In this document: positions 18,149 to 27,929 of the stretch, in pieces
Layout of the letters: every line of letters starts with the position of its first letter
How positions within the stretch are numbered: the stretch's first letter is position 1
Made by a program: the position numbers and the translations under genes
Source: Haloechinothrix aidingensis
GTDB taxonomy: Bacteria > Actinomycetota > Actinomycetes > Mycobacteriales > Pseudonocardiaceae
Assembly (NCBI RefSeq): GCF_013450155.1
Contig: NZ_JACCKD010000005.1
Span: 274,054 to 338,053, forward strand
DNA length: 64,000 nt
Reading direction: 5' to 3'
Notes under the pieces: model-generated
What the model saw: only the letters and a program-made list of their open reading frames with translations
What the model was told of the DNA's origin: nothing
The model's database searches: none

Positions 18149-18231
18149 GCGTGTTGGGCGTGCGGACACCCCGTGTTGGGCGACGGCTCGGTCTAGTTGC
18201 CCAACACGGGGTGTTTACACGCCCAACACGC
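18149..18231. terminator. Long bidirectional terminator between ltp3 and cyp125
   Basis: GCGTGTTGGGCGT and ACACCCCGTGTTGGGC on the left pair with GCCCAACACGGGGTGT and ACGCCCAACACGC on the right, giving about 30 paired bases around an approximately 17-nt loop. The genes on both sides converge here. Confidence 0.85.
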
Positions 18232-18238
18232 CAGGGGT

Positions 18239-19465
18239 TTACGAGTAGGCGACCTGGTAGTGCTTGATGCCGTTGAGCCAGCCGGACCGTAGCCGGACGG
18301 GCTCGGAGACCTCCCGGATGTCGGGCATCTCGTCGGCGATCGCGTTGAACATCAGATCGATCTCCAGGCGGGCAAGGTTGGCACCGAGGCAGTAGTGCGT
18401 CCCCGTCCCACCGAAGCCGACATGCGGGTTCGGGTCCCGCATGATGTCGAACTTCATGGGCTCGTCGAAGGCGTCCTCGTCGAAGTTGGCCGAGCTGTAG
18501 AACATGCCTACGCGCTGGCCCGCCTTGATCTGCTGACCCCCGAGCTCGGTATCGGCGGTGGCTGTGCGCTGGAAGACCATCACCGGCGTCGCCCAGCGGA
18601 CGATCTCGTCGGCAGCCGTCTTCGGGCGCTGCTCCTTGAACAGCTCCCACTGCTCCGGATGCTCCAGGAAGGCCTTCATCCCGTGCGTGATCGCGTTGCG
18701 CGTCGTCTCGTTGCCCGCGACGGCCAGCAGGATGACGAAGAAGCCGAACTCGTCCTGGTCGAGCGACTCGCCGTCGATATCGGCGTTGACCAGCTTGGTC
18801 ACGATGTCGTCGACCGGGCACGCCTGGCGTTCGGCGGACATGTTCGCCGCGTAACCCAGGATCTCGGTGGAGGCGTTGACCGGATCGATCTCGTACTCGG
18901 GGTCGTCGTAGCTGATCATCTCGTTGGACCACTCGAAGATCTTGCCCCGATCCTCCTGGGGCACCCCGAGCAGCTCGGCGATGGCCTGCAGCGGCAGCTC
19001 GCACGCGACCTGCTCGACGAAGTCACCGCTGCCCTGCTTCTTCGCTTCCTGCACGATCGCGCGCGCCCGGTTGTTGAGGGCCTCCCGGAGACTCTCCACA
19101 GCCCGCGGGGTGAACCCCTTCGACACGATCCGGCGCGCCTTGGTGTGCTGCGGCGGATCCATGTTGACCATCATGGCGCGCTGCAGCTCGATCTCCTCGC
19201 GCGAGATGTCGCCGTTGAAGCGGATCACCGCGGTGTTCTCCCACGAGGAGAACAGCTCCGGATTCTTGGAGATCTGTTTGATGTCCTCCAGCTTGGTAAC
19301 GACCCAGTACCCGCCGTCGTCGAAACCGCTCACGCCCGCAGGCTGCGGATTCCACCACACCGGCGCCGTGCGCCGCAGCTCGGCGAACTCCTCGAGGGGG
19401 ATCCGCTGGGTGTACAGGTCGGGGTCGGTGAAGTCGAAGTTCGCGGGTATCGACGGCGTTGCCAC
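18239..19465 (-). CDS. cyp125: Cytochrome P450 CYP125, sterol C26/C27 monooxygenase
   Basis: The 408-residue P450 shows the I-helix AGNETT (250-255), K-helix EIVR (287-290) and heme loop FGGTGTHYCLG with Cys359. The N-terminus through FDFTDPDLYTQRIPLEEFAELR and the MVNMDPPQHTKARRIVSKGFTP region match CYP125 closely. CYP125 oxidises the terminal C26/C27 methyl of cholesterol or cholestenone to the acid. The GTG start at 19465 has AGGAGGT 4-5 bp upstream. A perfect KstR box lies 55 bp upstream, shared region with fadA5. Here it is separated by about 44 kb from the igr genes that follow it in Mycobacterium. Confidence 0.94.
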   Translation of the reverse strand: MATPSIPANFDFTDPDLYTQRIPLEEFAELRRTAPVWWNPQPAGVSGFDDGGYWVVTKLEDIKQISKNPELFSSWENTAVIRFNGDISREEIELQRAMMVNMDPPQHTKARRIVSKGFTPRAVESLREALNNRARAIVQEAKKQGSGDFVEQVACELPLQAIAELLGVPQEDRGKIFEWSNEMISYDDPEYEIDPVNASTEILGYAANMSAERQACPVDDIVTKLVNADIDGESLDQDEFGFFVILLAVAGNETTRNAITHGMKAFLEHPEQWELFKEQRPKTAADEIVRWATPVMVFQRTATADTELGGQQIKAGQRVGMFYSSANFDEDAFDEPMKFDIMRDPNPHVGFGGTGTHYCLGANLARLEIDLMFNAIADEMPDIREVSEPVRLRSGWLNGIKHYQVAYS

Positions 19466-19519
19466 GGCTACCTCCTACGGGGTCGCGCTGCACCTGAAGC
19501 AGCCCATACTCAGCATGAA

Positions 19520-19533
19520 TGGAACACGTTCTA
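19520..19533. promoter_or_regulatory. KstR-type operator upstream of cyp125
   Basis: TGGAACACGTTCTA fully matches TNNAACNNGTTNNA and lies 55 bp from the cyp125 start. Confidence 0.85.
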
Positions 19534-19589
19534 CCACGATTGAAGCACACGCGCCCGGCAAAGTGAAGACGTGGAGTGAAACCCGTTAA

Positions 19590-20888
<1,299 letters not shown>

Positions 20889-20943
20889 TGTGCTGAATGA
20901 CGCTTTCGGCCCGCCTGGCGGGCCGAAAGCGTCATTCAGCACA
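20889..20943. terminator. Perfect 27-bp-arm palindrome, family B
   Basis: The 55-bp stretch is a perfect inverted repeat with one central base; each arm contains GTGCTGAATGACGCTTTCGG. It separates convergent fadA5 and the SDR gene. A second, triplicated version occurs at 26695-26773. Confidence 0.9.
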
Positions 20944-20961
20944 ACTCGGCACGACGCCGGG

Positions 20962-21867
20962 TCAGGTGCCGTAGACCGGTTCCGGGTCCGCTCCCTCCGC
21001 GATGAGCTCGGCCACCACCGGGCCGAGCTCGGCAGGCTCCCAGCGAGCACCCTTGTCCCGCGCCGGGCCGTGGTTCCATCCCTCGGCCAGCGACACGGTG
21101 CCGCCCTCCACCTCGAAAACACGCCCGGTGACGTCGCCCGACTCACCGCTGCCGAGCCAGACGACCAGCGGGGAGATGTTCTCCGCGGCCATCGCGTCGA
21201 ACCCGGACTCGGGCGCGGCCATGTCGTCGGCGAACGCCTGCTCGGTCATGCGCGTGCGCGCGGACGGGGCGATCGCGTTCACCGTCACCCCGTACCGGGC
21301 GAACTCGGCCGCGGCCACGACCGTCAGCCCGCAGATCCCCGCCTTGGCAGCAGAGTAGTTGCCCTGACCGATGCTACCGAGCAGCCCCGCCCCGGAACTG
21401 GTGTTGATGATCCGGGCATCCGGCTGCCTGCCTGCCTTGCTCTCCGCCCGCCAGTGCGCCGCGGCGTGCCGCATCGTAGCGAAATGCCCCTTCAGGTGCA
21501 CCCGGATCACCGCGTCCCAGTCCTGCTCGTCCAGGTTGACCAGCATCCGGTCGCGCAGGAACCCCGCGTTGTTCACCAGCACGTCGAGCCGCCCGTAGGT
21601 GTCCAGCGCCGTGGAGATGAGGTTGCTCGCCCCCTGCCAGTCCGCCACGTCGTCGGTATTGGCCACGGCCTTGCCGCCCAGCGCCTCGATCTCGTCGACG
21701 ACCTGCTGCGCCGGACCGACGGACTCCCCTTGCCCGTCGAGCGCCACGCCCACGTCGTTGACGACCACCGTGGCGCCTTCCCGCGCGAACGCCAGCGCGT
21801 GCGCCCGTCCGATGCCCCGGCCGGCACCCGTCACGATGGCGACCCTGCCGTCGGTGATTCCGCTCAT
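20962..21867 (-). CDS. Short-chain dehydrogenase (Rv3548c-like)
   Basis: This is a 301-residue SDR with the nucleotide motif VTGAGRGIGRAHALAF (about residues 12-27), NNAG and the catalytic Ser/Tyr/Lys set NTSSGAGLLG...YSAAK. It resembles 17-beta-HSD4-type bacterial SDRs that oxidise 3-hydroxyacyl-CoAs. By position it is the Rv3548c equivalent, a KstR2-regulon member whose exact step is not settled. It lies 9 bp after the next SDR and the two share a degenerate KstR2 box upstream. Confidence 0.85.
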   Translation of the reverse strand: MSGITDGRVAIVTGAGRGIGRAHALAFAREGATVVVNDVGVALDGQGESVGPAQQVVDEIEALGGKAVANTDDVADWQGASNLISTALDTYGRLDVLVNNAGFLRDRMLVNLDEQDWDAVIRVHLKGHFATMRHAAAHWRAESKAGRQPDARIINTSSGAGLLGSIGQGNYSAAKAGICGLTVVAAAEFARYGVTVNAIAPSARTRMTEQAFADDMAAPESGFDAMAAENISPLVVWLGSGESGDVTGRVFEVEGGTVSLAEGWNHGPARDKGARWEPAELGPVVAELIAEGADPEPVYGT

Positions 21868-21876
21868 ACTCGCTCC

Positions 21877-22677
21877 TCAGTGTGCTTGCTGCTGCTTGTC
21901 GGCTACGTGGGCAGTCGCCGCGTCGAGAAACGCCGGGCGTTCCCCGCCCCCGTGTACGGTCAGCGTCGCGCCGCTGACGTAGGACGCCAGTGGCGAGGCC
22001 AGGAACGCGGCACACTGCCCGATCTCCTCCGGCTCCGCCAGCCGTCCCAACGGGACGGTCGATCCCACCGCGGCGACCCCGTCGGAGTCCCCGTAGTGCA
22101 GCTCGGCCTGCTCGGTGCGCACCATCCCGACGTCGAGCGCGTTCACCCGTACCTTCGGCGCCCACTCGACGGCCAGGCTGGCTGTCAGGTTGTCGAGTCC
22201 TGCCTTGGCGGCCCCGTAAGCCGCAGTACCCGGTGACGGACGCGTGCCGCTGACGCTGCTGATGTTGACGATCACGCCGCCGGCCTCCTGGCCGTCCATC
22301 ACGGCGTGCGCGCGCTGCGCGGCGCGTAACGGAGCCAGCAGGTTCAGCTCGACGACCTTGTCGTGGAACCGTGTCGACGCCGTGGCCGCCTCTGCGAAGG
22401 GGGCGCCTCCGGCGTTGTTGACCAGCACGTCCAACCGCCCGTAACGCTCCACGATCCCGGTGACGAGCTGGTCGATCTGCTCAGGATCGCGGATGTCGCA
22501 GCTGCGGAAGTCCGCGCTCGCGCCGTCGGCGGTGACCGGCTGCTCCGGAACGGAGCGCGCGCAGGTCACCACCGTCGCTCCCGCCCGGAGGAACGTCCGC
22601 ACGATACCGGCGCCCACCCCGCGGGCACCGCCCGTCACCAGCGTTACTGCTCCCTCCAGGTCCAGCGACAGCGCCAT
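21877..22677 (-). CDS. Short-chain dehydrogenase (Rv3549c-like)
   Basis: This is a 266-residue SDR with GGARGVGAGIV, DVLVNNAGG, SSVSGTRPSPGTAAYGAAKAG (catalytic Ser, Tyr, Lys) and a typical C-terminal substrate region. The family oxidises or reduces alcohol/ketone groups with NAD(P). By order it is the Rv3549c counterpart next to echA20 and belongs to the HIP (ring C/D propionate) module. The ATG at 22677 gives a normal SDR length. It is divergent from echA20 across 119 bp containing a KstR2-like site. Confidence 0.84.
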   Translation of the reverse strand: MALSLDLEGAVTLVTGGARGVGAGIVRTFLRAGATVVTCARSVPEQPVTADGASADFRSCDIRDPEQIDQLVTGIVERYGRLDVLVNNAGGAPFAEAATASTRFHDKVVELNLLAPLRAAQRAHAVMDGQEAGGVIVNISSVSGTRPSPGTAAYGAAKAGLDNLTASLAVEWAPKVRVNALDVGMVRTEQAELHYGDSDGVAAVGSTVPLGRLAEPEEIGQCAAFLASPLASYVSGATLTVHGGGERPAFLDAATAHVADKQQQAH

Positions 22678-22748
22678 CGGCCCGCCTCCTCGCGTGTCGT
22701 ACTCCGGCCGACTACGGGCTGTCCCGATCGGCATGACCCTGATAACGT

Positions 22749-22762
22749 ACCAAGCAAGTGTT
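22749..22762. promoter_or_regulatory. Degenerate KstR2-type operator between SDR and echA20
   Basis: ACCAAGCAAGTGTT retains the left half ACCAAG of the KstR2 consensus AnCAAGnnCTTGnT but differs at two fixed positions in the right half. Its location between the divergent Rv3549c-like gene and echA20 is where a KstR2 site is expected. Confidence 0.6.
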
Positions 22763-22796
22763 AGGTTCGGTAGGTGTGGACAGGCCGGAGGCTGAT

Positions 22797-23567
22797 ATGT
22801 CGTCACCCGTAAGCGTCGTCGAGGCGGAACCGCATGTGCGGGTCGTCACGGTGCACGCACCACCGGTGAACGCCCTGACCGTGCAGGGCTGGTTCGATCT
22901 CGCCGAGGAGATCACGGCCGCAGGCAGGGATCCCGGCTGCCACGTCGTCGTGCTGCGTGCCGAGGGCCGCGGGTTCAACGCAGGCGTGGACATCAAGGAG
23001 GTCCAGGCAAGCGACGGTTACTCGGCACTCATCGGCGCCAACCACGGTTGTGCGGCCGCGTTCTCGGCGGTCTACGAGTGCGAGGTACCCGTCATCGCCT
23101 CCGTGCACGGGCACTGCCTCGGCGGCGGTATCGGGCTGGCCGGCAATGCCGACGTCATCGTGGCCTCCGAGGACGCCACGTTCGGTCTGCCCGAAGTAGA
23201 CAGAGGGGCGCTTGGCGCGGCGACCCATCTCGCCAGGCTCGTCCCCCAGCACCTGATGCGCACGCTCTACTACACGGCGAGCACCGTCACGGCACAGCAA
23301 CTGCATCACTTCGGGTCGGTGTTCCGGGTCGTGTCGCGGGAGGAGCTCGACGAGGCCGCGATGGTACTGGCGCGCGACATCGCCGCGAAGGACACGCGGG
23401 TGATCCGGAAGGCCAAGGAAGCCATCAACGGCATCGATCCCCAGCAGGTGCACCACAGCTACCGCTTCGAGCAAGGATTCACCTTCGAGCTCAACCTGGC
23501 GGGCGTCTCCGACTCCGCCCGCGAGGAGTTCCTCGGCTCGGCACACTCCAACCAGGAGCAAGGATGA
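22797..23567 (+). CDS. echA20: Ring D-opening crotonase-family hydrolase EchA20
   Basis: This is a 256-residue crotonase-fold protein with GFNAGVDIKEVQAS and HGHCLGGGIGLAGNADVIVA oxyanion-hole motifs and EVDRGALGAATHLARLVP. EchA20 hydrolyses ring D of the HIEC-CoA intermediate to give COCHEA-CoA. The ATG at 22797 has CCGGAGG upstream and the length equals the Mycobacterium protein (247 aa) within a few residues. It overlaps ipdA by 4 bp, which is the standard echA20-ipdA-ipdB-ipdC operon. Confidence 0.92.
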   Translation: MSSPVSVVEAEPHVRVVTVHAPPVNALTVQGWFDLAEEITAAGRDPGCHVVVLRAEGRGFNAGVDIKEVQASDGYSALIGANHGCAAAFSAVYECEVPVIASVHGHCLGGGIGLAGNADVIVASEDATFGLPEVDRGALGAATHLARLVPQHLMRTLYYTASTVTAQQLHHFGSVFRVVSREELDEAAMVLARDIAAKDTRVIRKAKEAINGIDPQQVHHSYRFEQGFTFELNLAGVSDSAREEFLGSAHSNQEQG

Positions 23568-24433
23568 TCGACAAACGCATGACCGCGGACGAGGTGGTCG
23601 CCGAACTCCGCGACGGGATGACCATCGGCATCGGGGGATGGGGATCACGCCGCAAGCCGATGGCGCTGGTCAGGGCGATACTGCGCTCGAACCTCCGTGA
23701 TCTCACGGTGGTCTCCTACGGCGGGCCCGACGTCGGCCTGCTCGCCTCGGCAGGCAAGATCCGCAGGCTCGTCTTCGGCTTCGTCACCCTCGACTCGATC
23801 CCGTTCGACCCGCATTTCGCCGCGGCCCGGCAGGACGGGCGGATCGAGGTCACCGAGTACGACGAGGGAATGTTCCACGCCGGGTTGAGCGCGGCCGTGA
23901 AACGCCTGCCGTTCCTGCCCATCCGCGCGGGACTCGGATCCGATGTGGTCACGGTGAACCCCGGGCTGCGCACCGTGCGGTCGCCGTACTCCGACGGCGA
24001 GGAACTGCTCGCCGTTCCCCCGCTACGGCTGGACGCCGCGCTGGTGCACCTCAACAGGGCCGATATGCACGGCAACGCGCAGTACCTCGGACCGGACCCG
24101 TACTTCGACGACGACTTCGCTCTCGCCGCGGACCGGTGCTTCGTCAGTACGGAGCGGGTCGTGGACACCGCCGAGCTCACCGCGGAAGGGCCGGTGCAGT
24201 CGTTGCTGTTGAGCCGCTCCGCGGTCACCGGCGTCGTACAGGCCCCGCACGGGGCGCACTTCACCTCGGCCGCCCCCGACTACGGGCGCGACGAGCGCTT
24301 CCAGCGCCACTACGCCGCCTCCGCGAAGGACCCGGAGGAATGGCCACGCTTCGTCGACAGGTTCCTCTCCGGGGACGAGGAGCGCTACCAGGCCGAGGTC
24401 ACCAGGTTCACCAGCGAGGAGGCCGCCGTATGA
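23564..24433 (+). CDS. ipdA: COCHEA-CoA hydrolase subunit alpha IpdA
   Basis: This 289-residue protein has the class I CoA-transferase fold (MTIGIGGWGSRRKPMALVRA; GGPDVGLLASAGKIRRLVFGFV; EYDEGMF with the conserved Glu region near 98-101; LNRADMHGNAQYLG). IpdA and IpdB form a heterotetramer that opens the last steroid ring (C) by hydrolysis of COCHEA-CoA. Start and stop overlap neighbours by 4 bp on both sides, so expression with EchA20 and IpdB is coupled. The length matches Rv3551. Confidence 0.93.
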   Translation: MIDKRMTADEVVAELRDGMTIGIGGWGSRRKPMALVRAILRSNLRDLTVVSYGGPDVGLLASAGKIRRLVFGFVTLDSIPFDPHFAAARQDGRIEVTEYDEGMFHAGLSAAVKRLPFLPIRAGLGSDVVTVNPGLRTVRSPYSDGEELLAVPPLRLDAALVHLNRADMHGNAQYLGPDPYFDDDFALAADRCFVSTERVVDTAELTAEGPVQSLLLSRSAVTGVVQAPHGAHFTSAAPDYGRDERFQRHYAASAKDPEEWPRFVDRFLSGDEERYQAEVTRFTSEEAAV

Positions 24434-25176
24434 GTGAGGCGACACGCGCCGAGATCGCGATCGTGGCCTGCGCGGAGCTGTTCCGGGGCGACGGGGAGGT
24501 CGTGGCGAGCCCGATGGGGCTCGTGCCCGCTATCGGAGCGCGGCTGGCCCGCATGACCTTCGAGCCCGGCCTGCTGATGACCGACGGGGAGGCTTACCTC
24601 GTCGCGGGAACGCCGGGAGAGGCCACCACGATCGAGGGGTGGCAGCCGTTCAAGAAGATGCTCGACACGGTCGTCCCGAACGGGAAGCGGCACGTGGTCA
24701 TGGGCACCAACCAGCTCGACAGGTTCGGCAACCAGAACATCTCGGCGATCGGCCCGCACTCCCGGCCCGACCGGCAGCTGCTCGGCGTGCGGGGCGCGCC
24801 GGGCAACACCGTCAACCACCGCACGAGCTACTGGGTACCCAAACACAGCACGCGCGTGTTCACCTCGGAGGTGGATGTGGTCTCCGGGGTGGGCTACGAC
24901 CGGGCATCCGCGGGCGGCCCGGCCGCGTCCCGGTATCACGACCTGCACCGCGTGGTCACCAACCTCGGCGTCTGCGACTTCGACACCCCGACACGCAGCA
25001 TGCGGCTCGCCTCGGTGCATCCCGGCGTCACCGTGGACGAGGTCGTCGACAACACCTCGTTCGAGCTGGACACCTCGGCGGTGACGGAGACGCGGCTGCC
25101 CACGGATGAGGAGCTCCGCCTGATCCGTGACGTGCTCGACCCCGACGCCACGCGAGACAAGGAAGTGCGCGCATGA
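24430..25176 (+). CDS. ipdB: COCHEA-CoA hydrolase subunit beta IpdB
   Basis: This 248-residue CoA-transferase-like beta subunit starts MSEATRAEIAIVACAELFRGDG. It contains VVMGTNQLDRFGNQNISAIG, GAPGNTVNHRTSYWVPKHS and SEVDVVSGVGYDRA. It has no function alone; with IpdA it hydrolyses the ring C diketone CoA ester. The ATG overlaps the ipdA stop and its own stop overlaps ipdC, all by 4 bp. Confidence 0.93.
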   Translation: MSEATRAEIAIVACAELFRGDGEVVASPMGLVPAIGARLARMTFEPGLLMTDGEAYLVAGTPGEATTIEGWQPFKKMLDTVVPNGKRHVVMGTNQLDRFGNQNISAIGPHSRPDRQLLGVRGAPGNTVNHRTSYWVPKHSTRVFTSEVDVVSGVGYDRASAGGPAASRYHDLHRVVTNLGVCDFDTPTRSMRLASVHPGVTVDEVVDNTSFELDTSAVTETRLPTDEELRLIRDVLDPDATRDKEVRA

Positions 25177-26249
25177 CAACGGGGCCACGACTGCGCACCG
25201 CGCTGACCGAGCTGGTCGGCATCGAACATCCGGTCGTGCAGACCGGTATGGGCTGGGTCGCGGGCCCGCGCCTGGTCTCGGCCACGGCCAGGGCAGGCGG
25301 CCTCGGGATCCTGGCCTCGGCGACCATGAGCTACGACGAGCTCGCCGCGGCGATCAGCGAGGTCAAGCAGCGCACCAGCGCCCCGTTCGGGGTGAACCTG
25401 CGGGCCGACGCCGAGGACGCCCAGCAGCGGATCGAGCTGCTCATCTCGGAGGGCGTGCGGGTAGCCTCGTTCGCGCTCGCCCCGCGCAAGGAGATGATCG
25501 CCCAGCTCAAGGAGGCCGGGGTCGTGGTCGTCCCCTCGGTCGGGGCCGCGCGGCACGCCGCGAAGGTCGCGTCCTGGGGAGCGGACGCGGTGATCGTCCA
25601 GGGCGGCGAGGGAGGCGGGCACACCGGCGATGTGGCGACCACGCTGCTGCTGCCGTCCGTACTCGACGCCGTGGATATCCCGGTCGTGGCCGCGGGCGGC
25701 TTCTACGACGGCCGTGGGCTCGCCGCGGCGCTGTCCTACGGCGCGGCGGGTGTCGCCATGGGAACGCGGTTCCTGCTGACCAAGGAAAGCACCGTGCCGG
25801 ACGACGTGAAACGCGCCTACCTCGAGCGTGGGCTCGCCGACACGGTGGTGACGCGGAAGGTGGACGGGATGCCGCACCGCGTGCTGCGCACCGAGCTGGT
25901 GTCCACCCTCGAACGCACCGGCAGGCTGCGGGGACTCGTGCACGCCGCGCGCAACACGGTGCGGTTCCGCAAGATGACCGGTGTGTCGTGGCGCGCCCTG
26001 ATCAGCGAAGGGCTCGCGATGAAACGCGGCGGCGAGCGCAGCTGGTCGCAGCTGATGATGGCGGCGAACACCCCGATGCTGCTGCGTGCCGGTCTGGTCG
26101 AGGGCGACACCGGCGCCGGGGTACTCGCCTCCGGCCAGGTGGTCGGCATGCTCGACGAGCTACCGGCCGTCGCCGAGCTGATCGACGACATCGTCGAGCA
26201 TGCCGAGCGCCGCCTCGATGAGCTGAACAAGCTCCGCACGAGCGACTGA
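25173..26249 (+). CDS. ipdC: Flavin-dependent CoA-thioester oxidoreductase IpdC
   Basis: This 358-residue NMO-family FMN barrel has QTGMGWVAGPRLVSATARAG near the N-terminus, VIVQGGEGGGHTGDVATT, AAGGFYDGRGLAAALSYGAAGV and GMLDELPAVAELIDD near the C-terminus. IpdC works with IpdF in converting 5-OH-HIC-CoA to the HIEC-CoA substrate of EchA20. It is the fourth gene in the coupled echA20-ipdABC operon and corresponds to Rv3553. It differs clearly from the second NMO-like gene at 9456-10559. Confidence 0.9.
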   Translation: MTTGPRLRTALTELVGIEHPVVQTGMGWVAGPRLVSATARAGGLGILASATMSYDELAAAISEVKQRTSAPFGVNLRADAEDAQQRIELLISEGVRVASFALAPRKEMIAQLKEAGVVVVPSVGAARHAAKVASWGADAVIVQGGEGGGHTGDVATTLLLPSVLDAVDIPVVAAGGFYDGRGLAAALSYGAAGVAMGTRFLLTKESTVPDDVKRAYLERGLADTVVTRKVDGMPHRVLRTELVSTLERTGRLRGLVHAARNTVRFRKMTGVSWRALISEGLAMKRGGERSWSQLMMAANTPMLLRAGLVEGDTGAGVLASGQVVGMLDELPAVAELIDDIVEHAERRLDELNKLRTSD

Positions 26250-26335
26250 CACCTCGACGAGGTTCGCGCGCGACCGACGCGGCGGGATCGGGCTGCCCTG
26301 CCGGCGATCCCGCCGTACCGCCGTATCCTCGCGGT

Positions 26336-26689
26336 ATGGTCACACCTGACGAGCTCGCCTCGCTGTGCCGCGCGTTTCCGGGTGCGCGCGAGGAGTTCCC
26401 GTTCGACGACAAGCACTCCGTGTTCAAGGTGGGCGGGAAGATCTTCGCCATCACCGCACTGGACGGCGACCCACTCGAGGTCAGCCTCAAGTGCGAACCG
26501 GCACTGGCCGAACAGCTCCGGGTCTCCTATCCCGCCATCCGGCCCGGCTACCACCTGAACAAGCGGCACTGGAACACCGTCACGATCGACGGCTCGGTCC
26601 CGGACCGGTTGCTGCGCGACATGATCGAGGACTCCTACGACCTCGTGGTCGACTCGCTGCCGAAGGCACGGCGCCCTGCCCCGCCGTGA
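26336..26689 (+). CDS. MmcQ/YjbR-family protein
   Basis: This small 117-residue protein has the YjbR fold pattern: FPGAREEFPFDDKHSVFKVGGKIFAI, VSLKCEPALAEQLR, and YHLNKRHWNTVTIDGSVP. The family is predicted to bind DNA but has no agreed function. It stands alone between ipdC (86 bp upstream) and a palindrome, so it looks like an unrelated insertion into the sterol module. Confidence 0.8.
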   Translation: MVTPDELASLCRAFPGAREEFPFDDKHSVFKVGGKIFAITALDGDPLEVSLKCEPALAEQLRVSYPAIRPGYHLNKRHWNTVTIDGSVPDRLLRDMIEDSYDLVVDSLPKARRPAPP

Positions 26690-26694
26690 GGTGT

Positions 26695-26773
26695 GCTGAA
26701 TGACGCTTTCAGTCCACCTGCCGGACCGAAAGCGTCATTCAACCCCTCAAGTGGACTGAAAGCGTCATTCAGC
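26695..26773. repeat. Triplicated palindromic element, family B
   Basis: Outer arms GCTGAATGACGCTTTCAGTC and the matching reverse complement ending GTCATTCAGC pair over 23 bp. A further copy of GAAAGCGTCATTCA lies inside, so alternative hairpins can form. The right end overlaps the fadA6 stop codon (26769-26771). It lies between the convergent YjbR-like and fadA6 genes and shares its core with the palindrome at 20889. Confidence 0.8.
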
Positions 26774-27917
26774 GTTCGATGATGGTGACGTTGGCGGTGC
26801 CGCCGCCTTCGCACATCGTCTGCAGCCCGTAGCGACCGCCGCGGCGCTCCAGCTCGTGCAGCATCGTGGCGAACAGCTTCGTACCCGTCGCCCCGATCGG
26901 GTGCCCCAGCGCGATGGCGCCGCCGTTGACGTTCACCCTGTCCGGCTCGGCACCGGTCTCGGCCATCCACGCCAGCACGACGCTGGCGAACGCCTCGTTC
27001 ACCTCGAACACGTCGATGTCGGAGACCGACAGCCCCGCCTTCCGCAGGGCCCGCTGCGTGGCGGGGATAGGACCGGTAAGCATCCACACCGGATCCGCGG
27101 CGGCCACCGAGATGTGCCGGACACGCGCCCGTACCGGCAGCCCGTGCTCTGTGGCGAACCGCTCGGACGTGACCAGCGCGGCACTGGCAGCGTCGCTGAT
27201 CTGGCTCGCTGTCGCCGCGGTGATCCGTGAGCCCTCGCTCAGCGGTTCCAGCGCGGCCATCTTCTCCAGCGAGGTCCCCTTCCTGGGACACTCGTCCACC
27301 GTGACGTCGCCGTAGGGAAGCAGCTCGGCGTCGAACCGGCCGGAGTCGATCGCCGCGAGCGCGCGCTCGTGGCTGGCAAGGGCGAAGCGCTCCATGGCCT
27401 CACGCGACAGGTCCCACTTCTCGGCGATCATGTCGGCGCTGCGGAACTGGGACACCTCGGAGTCACCGTAGCGCGCCCGCCAGCCCTGTGCACCGGAGAA
27501 CGGGTCGTCGAACCCGTACTGCTGGCCGGCGAGCATGGCCGCGCTGATCGGGATCTGGCTCATGTTCTGCACACCGGCCGCGACCACGGCATCGGCTGTC
27601 CCGGACAGCACCGCCTGCGCGGCGAAGTGCACCGCCTGCTGGCTGGAACCGCACTGGCGGTCCACCGTCACACCCGGCACATGCTCGGGAAGTCCCGCTG
27701 CCAGCCACGCGGTACGCGCGATGTTGCCTGCCTGCGAGCCGAGGGTGTCGGTGCACCCCATCACGACGTCATCGACCAGGTCGGCGTCCACCCCGGTCCG
27801 TTCCACGAGGCCGGAAAGCACGTGCGCGCCGAGATCGGCGGAATGCGCCGCACTCAACCCGCCACCGCGCTTGCCACCCGGCGTCCGCACCGCATCGACG
27901 ATCACTGCATCAGTCAC
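26769..27917 (-). CDS. fadA6: Acetyl-CoA acetyltransferase FadA6
   Basis: This is a 382-residue thiolase with Cys89 in [27 protein letters not shown], the [14 protein letters not shown] His motif and CEGGGTANVTIIER at the end. FadA6 performs thiolytic cleavage late in ring C/D degradation. GTG 27917 is preferred over GTG 27926 because AAGGAG is 8 bp upstream of the former. It is the last gene of fadE30-ipdF-kstR2-fadA6, 12 bp after kstR2, matching Rv3556c next to Rv3557c. Confidence 0.92.
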   Translation of the reverse strand: MTDAVIVDAVRTPGGKRGGGLSAAHSADLGAHVLSGLVERTGVDADLVDDVVMGCTDTLGSQAGNIARTAWLAAGLPEHVPGVTVDRQCGSSQQAVHFAAQAVLSGTADAVVAAGVQNMSQIPISAAMLAGQQYGFDDPFSGAQGWRARYGDSEVSQFRSADMIAEKWDLSREAMERFALASHERALAAIDSGRFDAELLPYGDVTVDECPRKGTSLEKMAALEPLSEGSRITAATASQISDAASAALVTSERFATEHGLPVRARVRHISVAAADPVWMLTGPIPATQRALRKAGLSVSDIDVFEVNEAFASVVLAWMAETGAEPDRVNVNGGAIALGHPIGATGTKLFATMLHELERRGGRYGLQTMCEGGGTANVTIIER

Positions 27918-27929
27918 GACAACCACTCC

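Noticed and set aside
20890-22236. Open frame beginning MLNDAFGPPGG over the family B palindrome
   Set aside because: The start is the palindrome itself and the rest is antisense to two intact SDR genes; not a protein gene.
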